The position numbers and the translations under genes are program-made. From a virus: a DNA stretch of 30,995 nt. The stretch covers positions 1 to 30,995 of IMG/VR virus record IMGVR_UViG_3300036770_005635. One strand, 5' to 3'. Positions 13,720 through 21,632 of this stretch are shown one piece after another. The notes under the pieces are model-generated. The model made no database searches. It had not been told where the DNA came from and saw only the letters and a list, made by a program, of their open reading frames with translations. Every line of letters begins with the position of its first letter. Within the stretch, counting starts at the first letter, position 1.

Positions 13720-14661
13720 TTATTTTCTTTTAACTTGTCTAAACATTTTTTTAAATGTTTCTTCAGCCTCTTCTTTAACAATCTTTTTTTCTTCTTTAGG
13801 TTTAAAACCCCATAGATATTTCATTTTTTCTATGTCTTCATTTACTAACTTATTGTTTTTATAATTTGTAATAATGGGCTCACCTGTTTTTGTATCCCCT
13901 TCCCAAATTAATTTATAAGTATTTTCACCATCAGTTATTTCAAATTTAGTTTCATCTATTTTAATTCTTGTAGGAACTTTATTTGCTAACTTAATAACTT
14001 GTTCTTCTGAAACTAACTTACCTTTAGTTTTAAAAACGTTTTCATTTTTCTTTTCCGGTTGTTCTGGTTGTCTAGAATCTGAATTTCTTACAGGTCTACC
14101 GTTTCTGGCATCCTTATCATACTTCATAACATTTGTTTTATTAGCATTCTTTTTAAGTTTTTGGTGAGTTTTGTCATTACCATTAAGCTTATCTAATCTT
14201 TCTTTATATTTTTTCTTATCAGCCTCAGAACCACCTTCTTTTTCAGCCATATCGGACACTACCTCCATACCACTAACACCTACATCATAACCTGTCGTCT
14301 TAACTCTTTCATCTTCATTATCGGTATTTGTAGGCACTTTTGGTTCAACAAATTTTTCACTATCGTTTGGTTTTTGGTAGTCTTTAATTTTCTTAGCCAC
14401 TTCTTTATAGTATGCTTGAGCATCCTTGCCCCCTTGGATATTTGCCTTTTCAACTTCTTTAGTTCCAGGTACTTTAGGATTAGTAAAACTTCCACCCTCG
14501 GAAGTTTTTAATTGCCCCATTGGACCAAATTGGTTTTTTTCAGCGTCAGATAAATTATCACTTTTATGTTTAACACCGAAAGCAACCTCCATATCTTCAA
14601 AACCTTTAGTTTCCAAAAGATTTTCAAGATCGTTTTTGATTATTTTATTTAATTTTGACAT
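13720..14661 (-). CDS. Large disordered, Lys-rich protein, possibly structural
   Basis: A 313-residue protein of low complexity, with many Lys, Glu, Asn, Asp and Pro and little hydrophobic core until the end. A small folded C-terminal part is likely from KIDETKFEITDGENTYKLIW onward. It shares two short motifs with the next gene upstream (14669): GPMG near its N-terminus and NENVF before the C-terminal domain. The pairing suggests the two act together or descend from a common linker type. Function unknown; an internal virion, scaffold or packaging-associated role is a guess. Confidence 0.6.
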   Translation of the reverse strand: MSKLNKIIKNDLENLLETKGFEDMEVAFGVKHKSDNLSDAEKNQFGPMGQLKTSEGGSFTNPKVPGTKEVEKANIQGGKDAQAYYKEVAKKIKDYQKPNDSEKFVEPKVPTNTDNEDERVKTTGYDVGVSGMEVVSDMAEKEGGSEADKKKYKERLDKLNGNDKTHQKLKKNANKTNVMKYDKDARNGRPVRNSDSRQPEQPEKKNENVFKTKGKLVSEEQVIKLANKVPTRIKIDETKFEITDGENTYKLIWEGDTKTGEPIITNYKNNKLVNEDIEKMKYLWGFKPKEEKKIVKEEAEETFKKMFRQVKRK

Positions 14662-14668
14662 CTTTATT

Positions 14669-16234
14669 TTATTTTATAAATGTTTTATTCTTAACGATAT
14701 TATATACTTCTTGAAATGATTTACCGGTCATTTTAGCAACTTCATGAATATTTTTCATCAATTGTTCTTCTACGTAACTACCTGGTTCAGACACCTTAGT
14801 TGAAACTTCTAAAGGTTTATCTAAAGCACCTTGACTACAATAAGGAAATTTTGTACACTTCTTTTTTATTTTAACAAACTTACCACCTTTATTGTATTTA
14901 ACGGTATTTACTTCATTTATTGGATTTAACATACCGGAATTTTCAACTTGTTGTACTATTTTACCACCTTTCCATATTGGTTTTTTAGCTGTCTTCCATT
15001 GACCCTTTTTAGCCGCAAAAGCTGGTACAACAGGAAACCCAGAACCAAAAACAGAATTAAAAGTTGTTGTCTCTTCTATATTTTTTTTAAAAACATGCTT
15101 TTTTGTTTTATTAGGTTCTTTGTCTAATAAATTTAAAGTGATTGTGTTAAAACCCCTTTTTTTTATATCATCATCCAAAACTTCAAAATAACATGTATCT
15201 TTAGTACATTTTGTTAATTTAACATCGACAGTAGATTCTTCATCGTCACTTGTAGTAGGTGTACCCGATTTTTTTGATACTTTGCCTTTGTAAACATAAT
15301 TACTACCCTTGACTAACCCATCCCCATCATTATCTAAAAAAATATTTTCTATTGATTCGTTAAGAAGTTTTTTAACTATTTTAAAAACATTTTCTTTTTT
15401 AATTTTGTCTTGGTAGGCACCCCATTTTTTAGATATATCAAGATTGTCATCATCCCAAGTCGCAGATATTTTTGTTAGAGGATCAATAATAACACCTTCT
15501 TTGTGATAAGCCGGAGTATCGTTCCAACGCCAACCATCTTTGTTTTTATCTGCCCAAGCTTCAAACCTTGTATCATCATACCAACCACTTTCGTCTGAGT
15601 TGGTAATTTCACTAATTAAATCGGCTTTGGTAAAAATATTTTCATTCTTTGGGTGTAATGGACCTGGTTTAGTCACACCTTTATCTTTAGTTAAAGGACC
15701 CTTACCAAATGTTGGTTTTGTCGCTCCCATAGGACCAACGTAAGCCCCTGAAGAACTTGCGGCCCCTGTTGCAGCACCACCGGCACCAGTCATATAATCA
15801 ATATCTTCTTCAGACTCAACTTTAATGTCAGAGATATTAGCTGATTTAAAATTTTTTGTTACTTTATCTGTTTTAATACCTGAAGATTTTAATGAACTTT
15901 TAACATTAGAAGACATCTTTGTTGGTTTTGGCATTGATTTGCTTACAACACTAGGTGTTTTTTTAATATCATTTTTAATAGCAATTTTACCACTATCCTG
16001 TTCACTAAGTTTGTCAAACACATTTTCTAAATCAGGTTCTAAAATATACTCATCAACACCAGGTATCATACCAAGTCTTCTACCGTTATCCCAATTAACA
16101 TGAATAACACCCGCATCATCAATTAAAGATATTGTACCTAAAGTGTCTTTAGGTATTGGGTTTGGATCGTCAACCATGGAGATTATTTTAACTCTCATAC
16201 CTTCTTTTGCTTGTGGGTCTTTTTGTGTGTTCAT
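14669..16234 (-). CDS. Long multi-domain protein with N-terminal DUF4314 SH3-like domain
   Basis: A 521-residue protein. Residues about 12-68 (GMRVKIISMVDDPNPIPKDT, then GTISLIDDAGVIHVNWDNG) match DUF4314, a small SH3-like beta domain. Then comes a low-complexity linker with a Gly/Ala/Ser stretch (GAGGAATGAASSSGAYVGPMG). Two short helical blocks start NENIF and KENVF, and a region with paired Cys (KKCTKFPYCSQG) follows. The C-terminal helix is EVAKMTGKSFQEVYNIVKN. The linker motifs recur in the gene at 13720. It looks like a scaffold of several small modules; no enzyme signature is visible. Confidence 0.6.
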   Translation of the reverse strand: MNTQKDPQAKEGMRVKIISMVDDPNPIPKDTLGTISLIDDAGVIHVNWDNGRRLGMIPGVDEYILEPDLENVFDKLSEQDSGKIAIKNDIKKTPSVVSKSMPKPTKMSSNVKSSLKSSGIKTDKVTKNFKSANISDIKVESEEDIDYMTGAGGAATGAASSSGAYVGPMGATKPTFGKGPLTKDKGVTKPGPLHPKNENIFTKADLISEITNSDESGWYDDTRFEAWADKNKDGWRWNDTPAYHKEGVIIDPLTKISATWDDDNLDISKKWGAYQDKIKKENVFKIVKKLLNESIENIFLDNDGDGLVKGSNYVYKGKVSKKSGTPTTSDDEESTVDVKLTKCTKDTCYFEVLDDDIKKRGFNTITLNLLDKEPNKTKKHVFKKNIEETTTFNSVFGSGFPVVPAFAAKKGQWKTAKKPIWKGGKIVQQVENSGMLNPINEVNTVKYNKGGKFVKIKKKCTKFPYCSQGALDKPLEVSTKVSEPGSYVEEQLMKNIHEVAKMTGKSFQEVYNIVKNKTFIK

Positions 16235-16518
16235 TAAATGTTTTCTAAACCGTTACTCCAGAACCCTTTTCTTGTCCAAAGAGTTTTATATAGTTTAACT
16301 AAAACCTCTTTTGTAATTGAAGCAATTTCTTTTTGTGTTGCTTTATGGTTTTTAAGATTAGATATAACAAGTTCTTTTACTTTTTTTTCTAGTTGTGAAC
16401 TTGATAGGTGTTTTTTAATTTCTTTGTCAAATTCGTCGCGAGCAAGTTTTTTAATTCTTGCCTCGTCAGATGCATTTAACTCTTCTTTAATTAAATTTTT
16501 AATCCTAATTCTATCCAT
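16234..16518 (-). CDS. Small helical hypothetical protein
   Basis: A 94-residue protein, almost all helix, with many Lys and Glu (EARIKKLARDEFDKEIKKHL). Its stop overlaps the start of the DUF4314 gene by one base, so translation is probably coupled. No known family. Confidence 0.62.
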   Translation of the reverse strand: MDRIRIKNLIKEELNASDEARIKKLARDEFDKEIKKHLSSSQLEKKVKELVISNLKNHKATQKEIASITKEVLVKLYKTLWTRKGFWSNGLENI

Positions 16519-16528
16519 TTTACAAAAA

Positions 16529-16687
16529 TTATTTTAAAGATTTAAATCTTTCGTTTAGGTTTTTTCTTCTGTCATTTCTTAATTTAGATTCGTTAATACG
16601 TTTTTCTTCCGCTTTAACTTTATTAACAATGTTCTCTAAAAGAGTTACAAACTCTTCTTCTGTATACCTTAATACTCTCTTGGCCAT
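16529..16687 (-). CDS. Very small basic helical protein
   Basis: A 52-codon reading frame from ATG 16687 (MAKRVLRYTEEEFVTLLENI) to TAA 16529, ending NERFKSLK. The composition (Lys, Arg, Glu) and helical pattern match its neighbours, and it is the first gene after the promoter-like stretch at 16690-16750. It lies 10 bases before the gene at 16518 in the same direction. The coding call rests on this placement. Confidence 0.6.
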   Translation of the reverse strand: MAKRVLRYTEEEFVTLLENIVNKVKAEEKRINESKLRNDRRKNLNERFKSLK

Positions 16688-16716
16688 TTTGGGTTTTTTT
16701 AAATTATTTTGTTATT

Positions 16717-16730
16717 AGTGTATATACACT
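16717..16730. promoter_or_regulatory. 14-base perfect palindrome, possible operator
   Basis: AGTGTATATACACT is a perfect inverted repeat in the short gap upstream of the gene at 16687. It could be the binding site of a dimeric regulator. No regulator gene is identified. Confidence 0.35.
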
Positions 16731-16755
16731 TTTTCAATAAATATCGTCATAGCAT

Positions 16756-16784
16756 AAAAAAACCACCTGAAGGGGTGGTTTTTA
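16756..16784 (-). terminator. Rho-independent terminator of the lysis/glutaredoxin operon
   Basis: AACCACC (16761-16767) pairs with GGTGGTT (16774-16780) with A and T runs outside. On the minus strand it follows the glutaredoxin gene. Confidence 0.82.
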
Positions 16785-16865
16785 AATTAAAGTTTACACC
16801 ATTTGAAACAAAATTTTCCAAAGGTTAATTTACTTATCAAAATACAAAATTTTTTTTTCATAACT

Positions 16866-17180
16866 TTATTTTATAATTATTCTTCTACCAATCATTTCAC
16901 TAATCACCATACTAATTAAATCATTTATTTCGTCAAATTCATTTAAAATTTTACCTTCAATGTTAACTTGTGGTACATAATCCTTACCACCTTTTTCCTT
17001 AAGCCATTCCCACATTTTTTCGTTACCTTCCATTTCAACATTTTCATAAGTGATATTTAAATGGTCAAGTTTTTTCTTCAATTCTTTACAAGCAGGACAA
17101 TGTTCCATTGTGTATAAAACAATTTCTTTGTTATTGTTGTTTTTTATTTCTTGTAATAATTTTTCAATTTGACTGCTCAT
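16866..17180 (-). CDS. Glutaredoxin-like thiol-disulfide protein
   Basis: A 104-residue protein with a thioredoxin fold. The redox motif CPAC is in IVLYTMEHCPACKELKKKL near residue 28, and the cis-Pro motif is DYVPQVNIEGK. Phage glutaredoxins commonly reduce ribonucleotide reductase or other thiol enzymes. Its ATG overlaps the stop of the upstream gene (ATGA), and the upstream gene ends in a poly-Lys tract with slippery codons in the frame that would lead into this gene. Confidence 0.85.
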   Translation of the reverse strand: MSSQIEKLLQEIKNNNNKEIVLYTMEHCPACKELKKKLDHLNITYENVEMEGNEKMWEWLKEKGGKDYVPQVNIEGKILNEFDEINDLISMVISEMIGRRIIIK

Positions 17181-17968
17181 TTTTTCTTCTTTTTTTTCTT
17201 TTTTTGAAAATTATAAAAATAATTTAAACTTACTTCTTTATTTGTTGTTGCTTGTAAAAGTAAATTATGGTAACCGTTTATACTTAGACCCCCACCTATG
17301 CTAACACCGTTTGGTCCATCGGATAATGATCTAATATAACCGCCTCCTACAAAAAATTGAAGCTTTCCTAGTTCATTACCAGAAAAATCTTTCGGGGGTA
17401 AACTATTAATTGTCATAGAATCTACTTTTAACCATTCGGGGCCAACTAGTCTTGACTTCCATATACCGTTTTCTTCTTCAGTTAAAACAATTTGTAAAGG
17501 TAACTTACCAAAATTCCATTCACCCTTATAAAAAGCAGTTTTTTTATCTACACTACCATACCAATTAATAAAAGAGTTTTTATCATTAGGATACCTTAAT
17601 ACTAAATTAATTTTATTACTATCTATGGGATCTATTTTACCGATACCTTCAATTACAGCGTTTTCTAATGACAATACTGCTTTTGTTAAACTGAGGAGTT
17701 TTTCATCTTCTTTTTTAATAACATCGTATAATTTTTCATTACTTTTTTTAAGTTCAGATTTTAAATCTTTTTCTGTATTGTAATAATTAACTAATTTAGC
17801 GTACCTACCATCAGCTTCTTTAGTTAAAGAATCGTTCATTATAATAGATTTTTTTAAAGCATCTTGTGCATCTTCATTGTTTTTTTCAATATTATTAATT
17901 CGCCAAGTTAAAAATATTATCACCAACAATAAGATAACTAAAAGTATTGAATTGAATTTATCTTTCAT
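17177..17968 (-). CDS. Membrane-anchored coiled-coil protein with poly-Lys tail, possible spanin-like lysis protein
   Basis: The product has about 263 residues from ATG 17968. An N-terminal membrane segment (FNSILLVILLLVIIFLTWRI) is followed by a coiled coil (about 30-100). The C-terminal domain is beta-rich and Gly-rich (LQFFVGGGYIRSL, VSIGGGLSINGYHNLLLQAT). The last residues are eight Lys encoded by runs of A. The layout of an inner-membrane anchor plus coiled coil, two genes after the endolysin, fits a spanin, although it is long for one. The nucleotide run holds two in-phase A_AAA_AAG heptamers. Confidence 0.65.
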   Translation of the reverse strand: MKDKFNSILLVILLLVIIFLTWRINNIEKNNEDAQDALKKSIIMNDSLTKEADGRYAKLVNYYNTEKDLKSELKKSNEKLYDVIKKEDEKLLSLTKAVLSLENAVIEGIGKIDPIDSNKINLVLRYPNDKNSFINWYGSVDKKTAFYKGEWNFGKLPLQIVLTEEENGIWKSRLVGPEWLKVDSMTINSLPPKDFSGNELGKLQFFVGGGYIRSLSDGPNGVSIGGGLSINGYHNLLLQATTNKEVSLNYFYNFQKKKKKKKK

Positions 17969-18480
17969 CACTCCCCAAAACCCCCTTCTGGTACTTCGGT
18001 ACCCCCTTCTTCACCACCTTCTTCTGTGGTTGTACCTGTTAATCTAGCACTCCATTCATCAGACCATACATCGTAATAACCTTTAAGTTTTTTGAGTGTC
18101 TCAATTACTTCCATGGTTAACTGTAACATGTCTTGGGATTCTATTGAGATGTAACATCCGTTACTCTCGTTTAATGAAAAAACCCATTTTATTTTTTCAC
18201 GTACAAGTTGGCCAGACCATTCAACATTTTGACGGTAAACTTTCATTTTTTCAAACTTAACCAATTTAGACACAGTATCTTTAAACTTGTTTTCCTCCTC
18301 TCTTTGTTCTTCTGGTGTTATATCTTGAAATTCTTCTTCTTTTAAAAGTCTAATGTTTTGTTCTTTAATAATTTTTTTACCATCAGCGAAACTTGTTAAA
18401 CCTATTTGCTGATTTTCGTTTTGTAACTTTCTAATTCTACCTAAAAGTTCTCTAATGTCATCCTTTTTTTGTGTTTTCAT
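17968..18480 (-). CDS. Hypothetical protein in lysis operon
   Basis: A 170-residue soluble protein. The N-terminal half is helical and charged (LGRIRKLQNENQQ, ITPEEQREEENKFKDTVSKL). A compact middle contains VEWSGQLVREKIKWVFSL, and the tail is acidic and Gly-rich (TTEEGGEEGGTEVPEGGFGE). No known family. It lies one base after the endolysin gene and overlaps the next gene, so it is co-transcribed. Confidence 0.6.
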   Translation of the reverse strand: MKTQKKDDIRELLGRIRKLQNENQQIGLTSFADGKKIIKEQNIRLLKEEEFQDITPEEQREEENKFKDTVSKLVKFEKMKVYRQNVEWSGQLVREKIKWVFSLNESNGCYISIESQDMLQLTMEVIETLKKLKGYYDVWSDEWSARLTGTTTEEGGEEGGTEVPEGGFGE

Positions 18481-18481
18481 T

Positions 18482-19084
18482 TTATATGTTTTTTAATATT
18501 TCCATGTCAAAAGCCGGACTTACGTCAGTAGACTCTTGGTGGTAATTACTTCTAAAGGTTATACCTTTAAATAGGTCAACATTGTCATCAAAAACGTTGT
18601 GGCCAATAAAATTTTTAGAAATATCATAATTTTCACAAAGCTTTACCACCAAATTTTTTAATGATATTATTTGTTCATTAGTGTAAAGATCCCAATATGT
18701 ATAATTACGCCAACGTTTACATAAAACTTCTTCGTTATTTTTTTTGTAATTGTTACCTAACCAATCAACATATCTACCAATCATAGAATCTTTTTTAAAC
18801 CAACCTAAATTTTCTAAAACTATTGATATTGAGGCTTTATCTTGTTGATTGTCTACGAAAGAAGAATAATATATAGGATTATAGTGTTGGTATATTTTTC
18901 CGTTTTTTGTTATTGTAAATGTCGCGGTTTTTTTGTTCTTACCGTTTAACCTATAAACCCAACCATTATAATGTAACATATCATTTTGACCAGTATGTCC
19001 TATTATTATTTGTGTTTTATCATAAACTTCTTTATGGTAATTATTTTCTAATAGTTTATATGTCTCATTATCTATTAAGACCAT
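18482..19084 (-). CDS. N-acetylmuramoyl-L-alanine amidase (endolysin, Amidase_2 type)
   Basis: A 200-residue protein with the Amidase_2 fold. The first zinc ligand is His30 in QIIIGHTGQ. The usual FTITKNGKIYQHYNP strand pair follows, then SISIVLENLGW, then the second ligand in NFIGHNVF, and the third in STDVSPAFD near the C-terminus. It should cut the amide bond between muramic acid and the peptide stem. There is no signal peptide, so a holin must release it. The first 10 bases overlap the four-helix membrane protein upstream, a typical holin position. Confidence 0.82.
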   Translation of the reverse strand: MVLIDNETYKLLENNYHKEVYDKTQIIIGHTGQNDMLHYNGWVYRLNGKNKKTATFTITKNGKIYQHYNPIYYSSFVDNQQDKASISIVLENLGWFKKDSMIGRYVDWLGNNYKKNNEEVLCKRWRNYTYWDLYTNEQIISLKNLVVKLCENYDISKNFIGHNVFDDNVDLFKGITFRSNYHQESTDVSPAFDMEILKNI

Positions 19085-19716
19085 TTATCTAATCCTTGAT
19101 TTTTTTTTGTCATGTTTATGGACAAAGGGTTTTGTTTTATACTTGGGGTGGTTATTACATTCTGTTCTATTTTTTCGGTTTTTATTTCTTCGGCTTCGGT
19201 TTTTATTTCTTCAGTTTTTGGTAAAACTTTTTCTATTACCCGTTTTTCATCGTCCATACCACCGTATTTTATAAAAAAATGTAGGGAAGCTAAAGAAATT
19301 ATAGGTAATAAACCACCTTCTAATAAAGCTAACCATCTTTTTTGTGCGACTATATCAGTAATGTCTGAACCTAAAGACTCAAAAACTGGACCCGTTAATT
19401 CAACCCAACTTTTAAATTCTTTACTAGCCACATCAATGTCGTTAAAACAGAAAAAAATATTACCTATAAATTGTATCAAGGTAACAATAATAAAAACCAA
19501 CCAAACACCACCTTTAACTTTAACAGATGCTGCAGCAATAGAACTCATCGCGGCAATTTCAATAGCTACTGATAAGTATATTGCCCAACTAAATGGGTTT
19601 GATAAATCGTACCAACTAACAACGTGGGATATAGATATAATCATAACCAATATAATTGGTACAAGGAATGAACCTCTAATTATACCTTTTTTATTTGTTT
19701 TAAACCAATTTACCAT
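19075..19716 (-). CDS. Four-helix membrane protein, candidate holin
   Basis: A 213-residue protein with hydrophobic segments at about 15-34, 43-62, 69-92 and 128-148, then a hydrophilic tail rich in Glu and Lys (KTEEIKTEAEEIKTEK). It directly precedes and overlaps the endolysin gene. Position and topology suggest a holin, but it is longer than most, and a membrane-domain protein of another kind cannot be excluded. Its start shares a base with the stop of the gene at 19716. Confidence 0.6.
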   Translation of the reverse strand: MVNWFKTNKKGIIRGSFLVPIILVMIISISHVVSWYDLSNPFSWAIYLSVAIEIAAMSSIAAASVKVKGGVWLVFIIVTLIQFIGNIFFCFNDIDVASKEFKSWVELTGPVFESLGSDITDIVAQKRWLALLEGGLLPIISLASLHFFIKYGGMDDEKRVIEKVLPKTEEIKTEAEEIKTEKIEQNVITTPSIKQNPLSINMTKKNQGLDKWS

Positions 19717-20030
19717 TATTTATTTTCTAAATTTTGAATCTCTTTATCTATTTCCGATTGACGGTTGACATCGAAAATTTTCCTGTCTGTTGATTGTATC
19801 ATTCTTTTTTCAACTTTTAATCCTTCAATTTTTAACATTTTATTGAATTCTTCTTTTGAAATAGTTTCGGATTTTATTACAGAATCTAATTTTCTATTTT
19901 GTTCTGTCAAGTTTTTTTCTAATTTTTCAATTTTACCATTAGTGGAACAAGTTTTTAAAAAAACAATTAAAAAAAGTGGGAACGTGATTCTAATTGCCCA
20001 TTTGTCTACAAAATCTATAATTTTTTTCAT
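19716..20030 (-). CDS. Membrane-anchored coiled-coil protein, possible lysis accessory
   Basis: A 104-residue protein with one membrane segment (ITFPLFLIVFLKTC) followed by a coiled coil (IEKLEKNLTEQNRKLDSVI). It starts the lysis operon. FLKTCSTN is not a good lipobox. An inner-membrane spanin or antiholin-like role is possible on position alone. A TATAAATA sequence at 20039-20046 lies eight bases before the start. Confidence 0.6.
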   Translation of the reverse strand: MKKIIDFVDKWAIRITFPLFLIVFLKTCSTNGKIEKLEKNLTEQNRKLDSVIKSETISKEEFNKMLKIEGLKVEKRMIQSTDRKIFDVNRQSEIDKEIQNLENK

Positions 20031-20114
20031 TTTATTTTTATTTATAAATATCTTGTTATTTTATTATAATTATAAGTTAATATAAAGCAATCTAAATATT
20101 TATTTAAATACGAT

Positions 20115-20145
20115 TTTGCCAATAAACAAAACATTACTATATTTG
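20115..20145 (+). promoter_or_regulatory. Bacteroidota-type promoter of small RNA F
   Basis: TTTG at 20115-20118, 19 bases, then TATATTTG at 20138-20145: an exact match to TTTG-N19-TAnnTTTG, directly before the small RNA. Confidence 0.78.
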
Positions 20146-20151
20146 TATTGT

Positions 20152-20295
20152 TAATGAAACAGGGTTGAATTGGTTAACCCCTTAAGCTTAACCGACGGTA
20201 TGACACGAAACGTCAAGGTGAAAATCCTCAATCACTAACGGATATTAGTGATGAAAAATAAAAACCCCACGGTCAGAATACTAGTGGGGTTTTTA
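20152..20295 (+). ncRNA. Stand-alone small structured RNA F
   Basis: A compact transcription unit on the plus strand with its own promoter and terminator and no protein reading. Hairpins in order: GGTTAA/TTAACC (20172-20177 with 20188-20193), GACG/CGTC (20194-20197 with 20211-20214), a small AGG/CCT loop, the strong ATCACTAA/TTAGTGAT (20231-20238 with 20245-20252), and the terminator. It lies between the lysis operon and a convergent minus-strand gene. It shares the word TATGACAC with small RNA E. No known class is recognised; it is too short for tmRNA or RNase P RNA. Confidence 0.65.
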
Positions 20296-20296
20296 C
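20258..20296. terminator. Terminator of small RNA F, also usable by the convergent gene
   Basis: AAAACCCCAC (20261-20270) pairs with GTGGGGTTTT (20284-20293), with U runs in both directions. It ends the RNA on the plus strand and the gene at 20297 on the minus strand. Confidence 0.88.
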
Positions 20297-20695
20297 TTAT
20301 GCAAATATTTGTAATTGGTCTCTACCAATAGCAAAATCTTTTTTATTCATAACACTTATAACATATAAAGTCCATATATAAGGGTTTTTCATTTTAGGTT
20401 CAATAATAACATTTAAATGTGGATCACTTTTTTGTGAAACTATAAAACGAACTCCGTCTTGTATCTCTTCTTGGACTATTCTGAAAGTTATTTCATCTTT
20501 GGCCGCTTCAACAAGATTTTGTATATATAAGTCATAAATTCTATCACCCCCAGTTGATACGTGTCTCCATTTTCTTTTTTCACTGTGAGAACTTCTTTCA
20601 TCATGTCTTAAATCATAACTAATTATTAGATTAGCTCTAATATCAGCTATTTTTTTTTCTAATAATAAGTGTTCTTTTATTATTTTCTTTATCAT
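20297..20695 (-). CDS. Hypothetical protein
   Basis: A 132-residue protein, helical at the start (IIKEHLLLEKKIADIRANLI) and strand-rich later (VRFIVSQKSDPHLNVIIEPK, IWTLYVISVM). A His/Arg-rich stretch SYDLRHDERSSHSEKRKWRH lies around residues 26-45. The N-terminus resembles short tags seen on many proteins of large phages. No known family. Confidence 0.62.
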   Translation of the reverse strand: MIKKIIKEHLLLEKKIADIRANLIISYDLRHDERSSHSEKRKWRHVSTGGDRIYDLYIQNLVEAAKDEITFRIVQEEIQDGVRFIVSQKSDPHLNVIIEPKMKNPYIWTLYVISVMNKKDFAIGRDQLQIFA

Positions 20696-20741
20696 ATAAT
20701 ATAAATATTTATTATCTTAAATAAAATCTATATATTTCAAT

Positions 20742-21632
20742 ATGGATTTATCAATTTTAATCGCTACAGTACCACCAAGAAAAAAATACCTTAACAGGTT
20801 ATTAACTAATTTACAAGATCAAATTGTTAAAAATGAATTACAAAACAGGATAGAGGTTGTTATTTATCAGGACAATTTTGAATCTGTAGTTGGTTACAAA
20901 TTTAATAAATTGGTTGAGTCCGCCAAAGGTCGGTATTGTGTTTTAATTGGTGATGACGATATGGTATCTGAAGATTATTGTTCTTCTATTATAAAAGCCA
21001 TAGACGAAAACCCAAATGTTGACCAAATATCACACAATCACAGATATTATCACAATAATAAAGATAATTTTATTAGAATTAAAGTTTCTAATAAGTATGA
21101 AGGTGAATCTTTAGTGTTTTTTAATTTTTTAAAATGTTATGTTCAGAAATACTACGATGATAGAAATCAGGATTGGGAGTTTCGTTTAAACGTGCATCAA
21201 TTTATTAAAACTTTTGAAGATAAGGAAAAAACTATTTTAAAATTAAAAAATAATTCTATAAAAATGTTATTTTTTTTATTTATAATAAAATTTTTAAAAA
21301 AGAAGATAACATTGAATTTAAGACATACTTGTCACACAACCCCTATAAAAAAAGAAATATTCGAATCTGTAAAATTTAGTGATAGACCAAGAGAACAGGA
21401 TTTGGAGTGGGCTACAAAAATTTATAAAATGGGTTTGATAAAAACAGAGTGTGTGATAAATAAAGATTTATACTACTATTACTACAACGAAAATATGTCA
21501 ATAAATCGTGGTAAGGGTAAAGATATGAGTGAAGAAGAACAAAGAGACAAGTTAACCGAAACTTTTAATAAAACAGTGGATATTAATTGGTCAGTTAATA
21601 CAATCGATAAAATTAATTTAAGGTGGATTTAA
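20742..21632 (+). CDS. Family 2 glycosyltransferase (GT-A fold)
   Basis: A 296-residue protein that opens with LSILIATVPPRKKYLNRLL, the nucleotide-binding start of GT2 enzymes. The metal and donor motif is DDD at residues 71-73 (CVLIGDDDMVSEDY). A later acidic block, REQDLEWATKIY, is in the position of the acceptor-side catalytic motif. It would transfer a sugar from a nucleotide-sugar to an unknown acceptor. It heads a three-gene overlapping plus-strand operon with a ParB-like and a 2OG-oxygenase gene. A lysine-rich stretch in the middle (about 166-190) is unusual but no frameshift is seen. Confidence 0.82.
   Translation: MDLSILIATVPPRKKYLNRLLTNLQDQIVKNELQNRIEVVIYQDNFESVVGYKFNKLVESAKGRYCVLIGDDDMVSEDYCSSIIKAIDENPNVDQISHNHRYYHNNKDNFIRIKVSNKYEGESLVFFNFLKCYVQKYYDDRNQDWEFRLNVHQFIKTFEDKEKTILKLKNNSIKMLFFLFIIKFLKKKITLNLRHTCHTTPIKKEIFESVKFSDRPREQDLEWATKIYKMGLIKTECVINKDLYYYYYNENMSINRGKGKDMSEEEQRDKLTETFNKTVDINWSVNTIDKINLRWI

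Noticed and set aside
20152-20295. Hammerhead or other small self-cleaving ribozyme in small RNA F
   Set aside because: A GAAAC stretch is present but the required CUGANGA core is missing.
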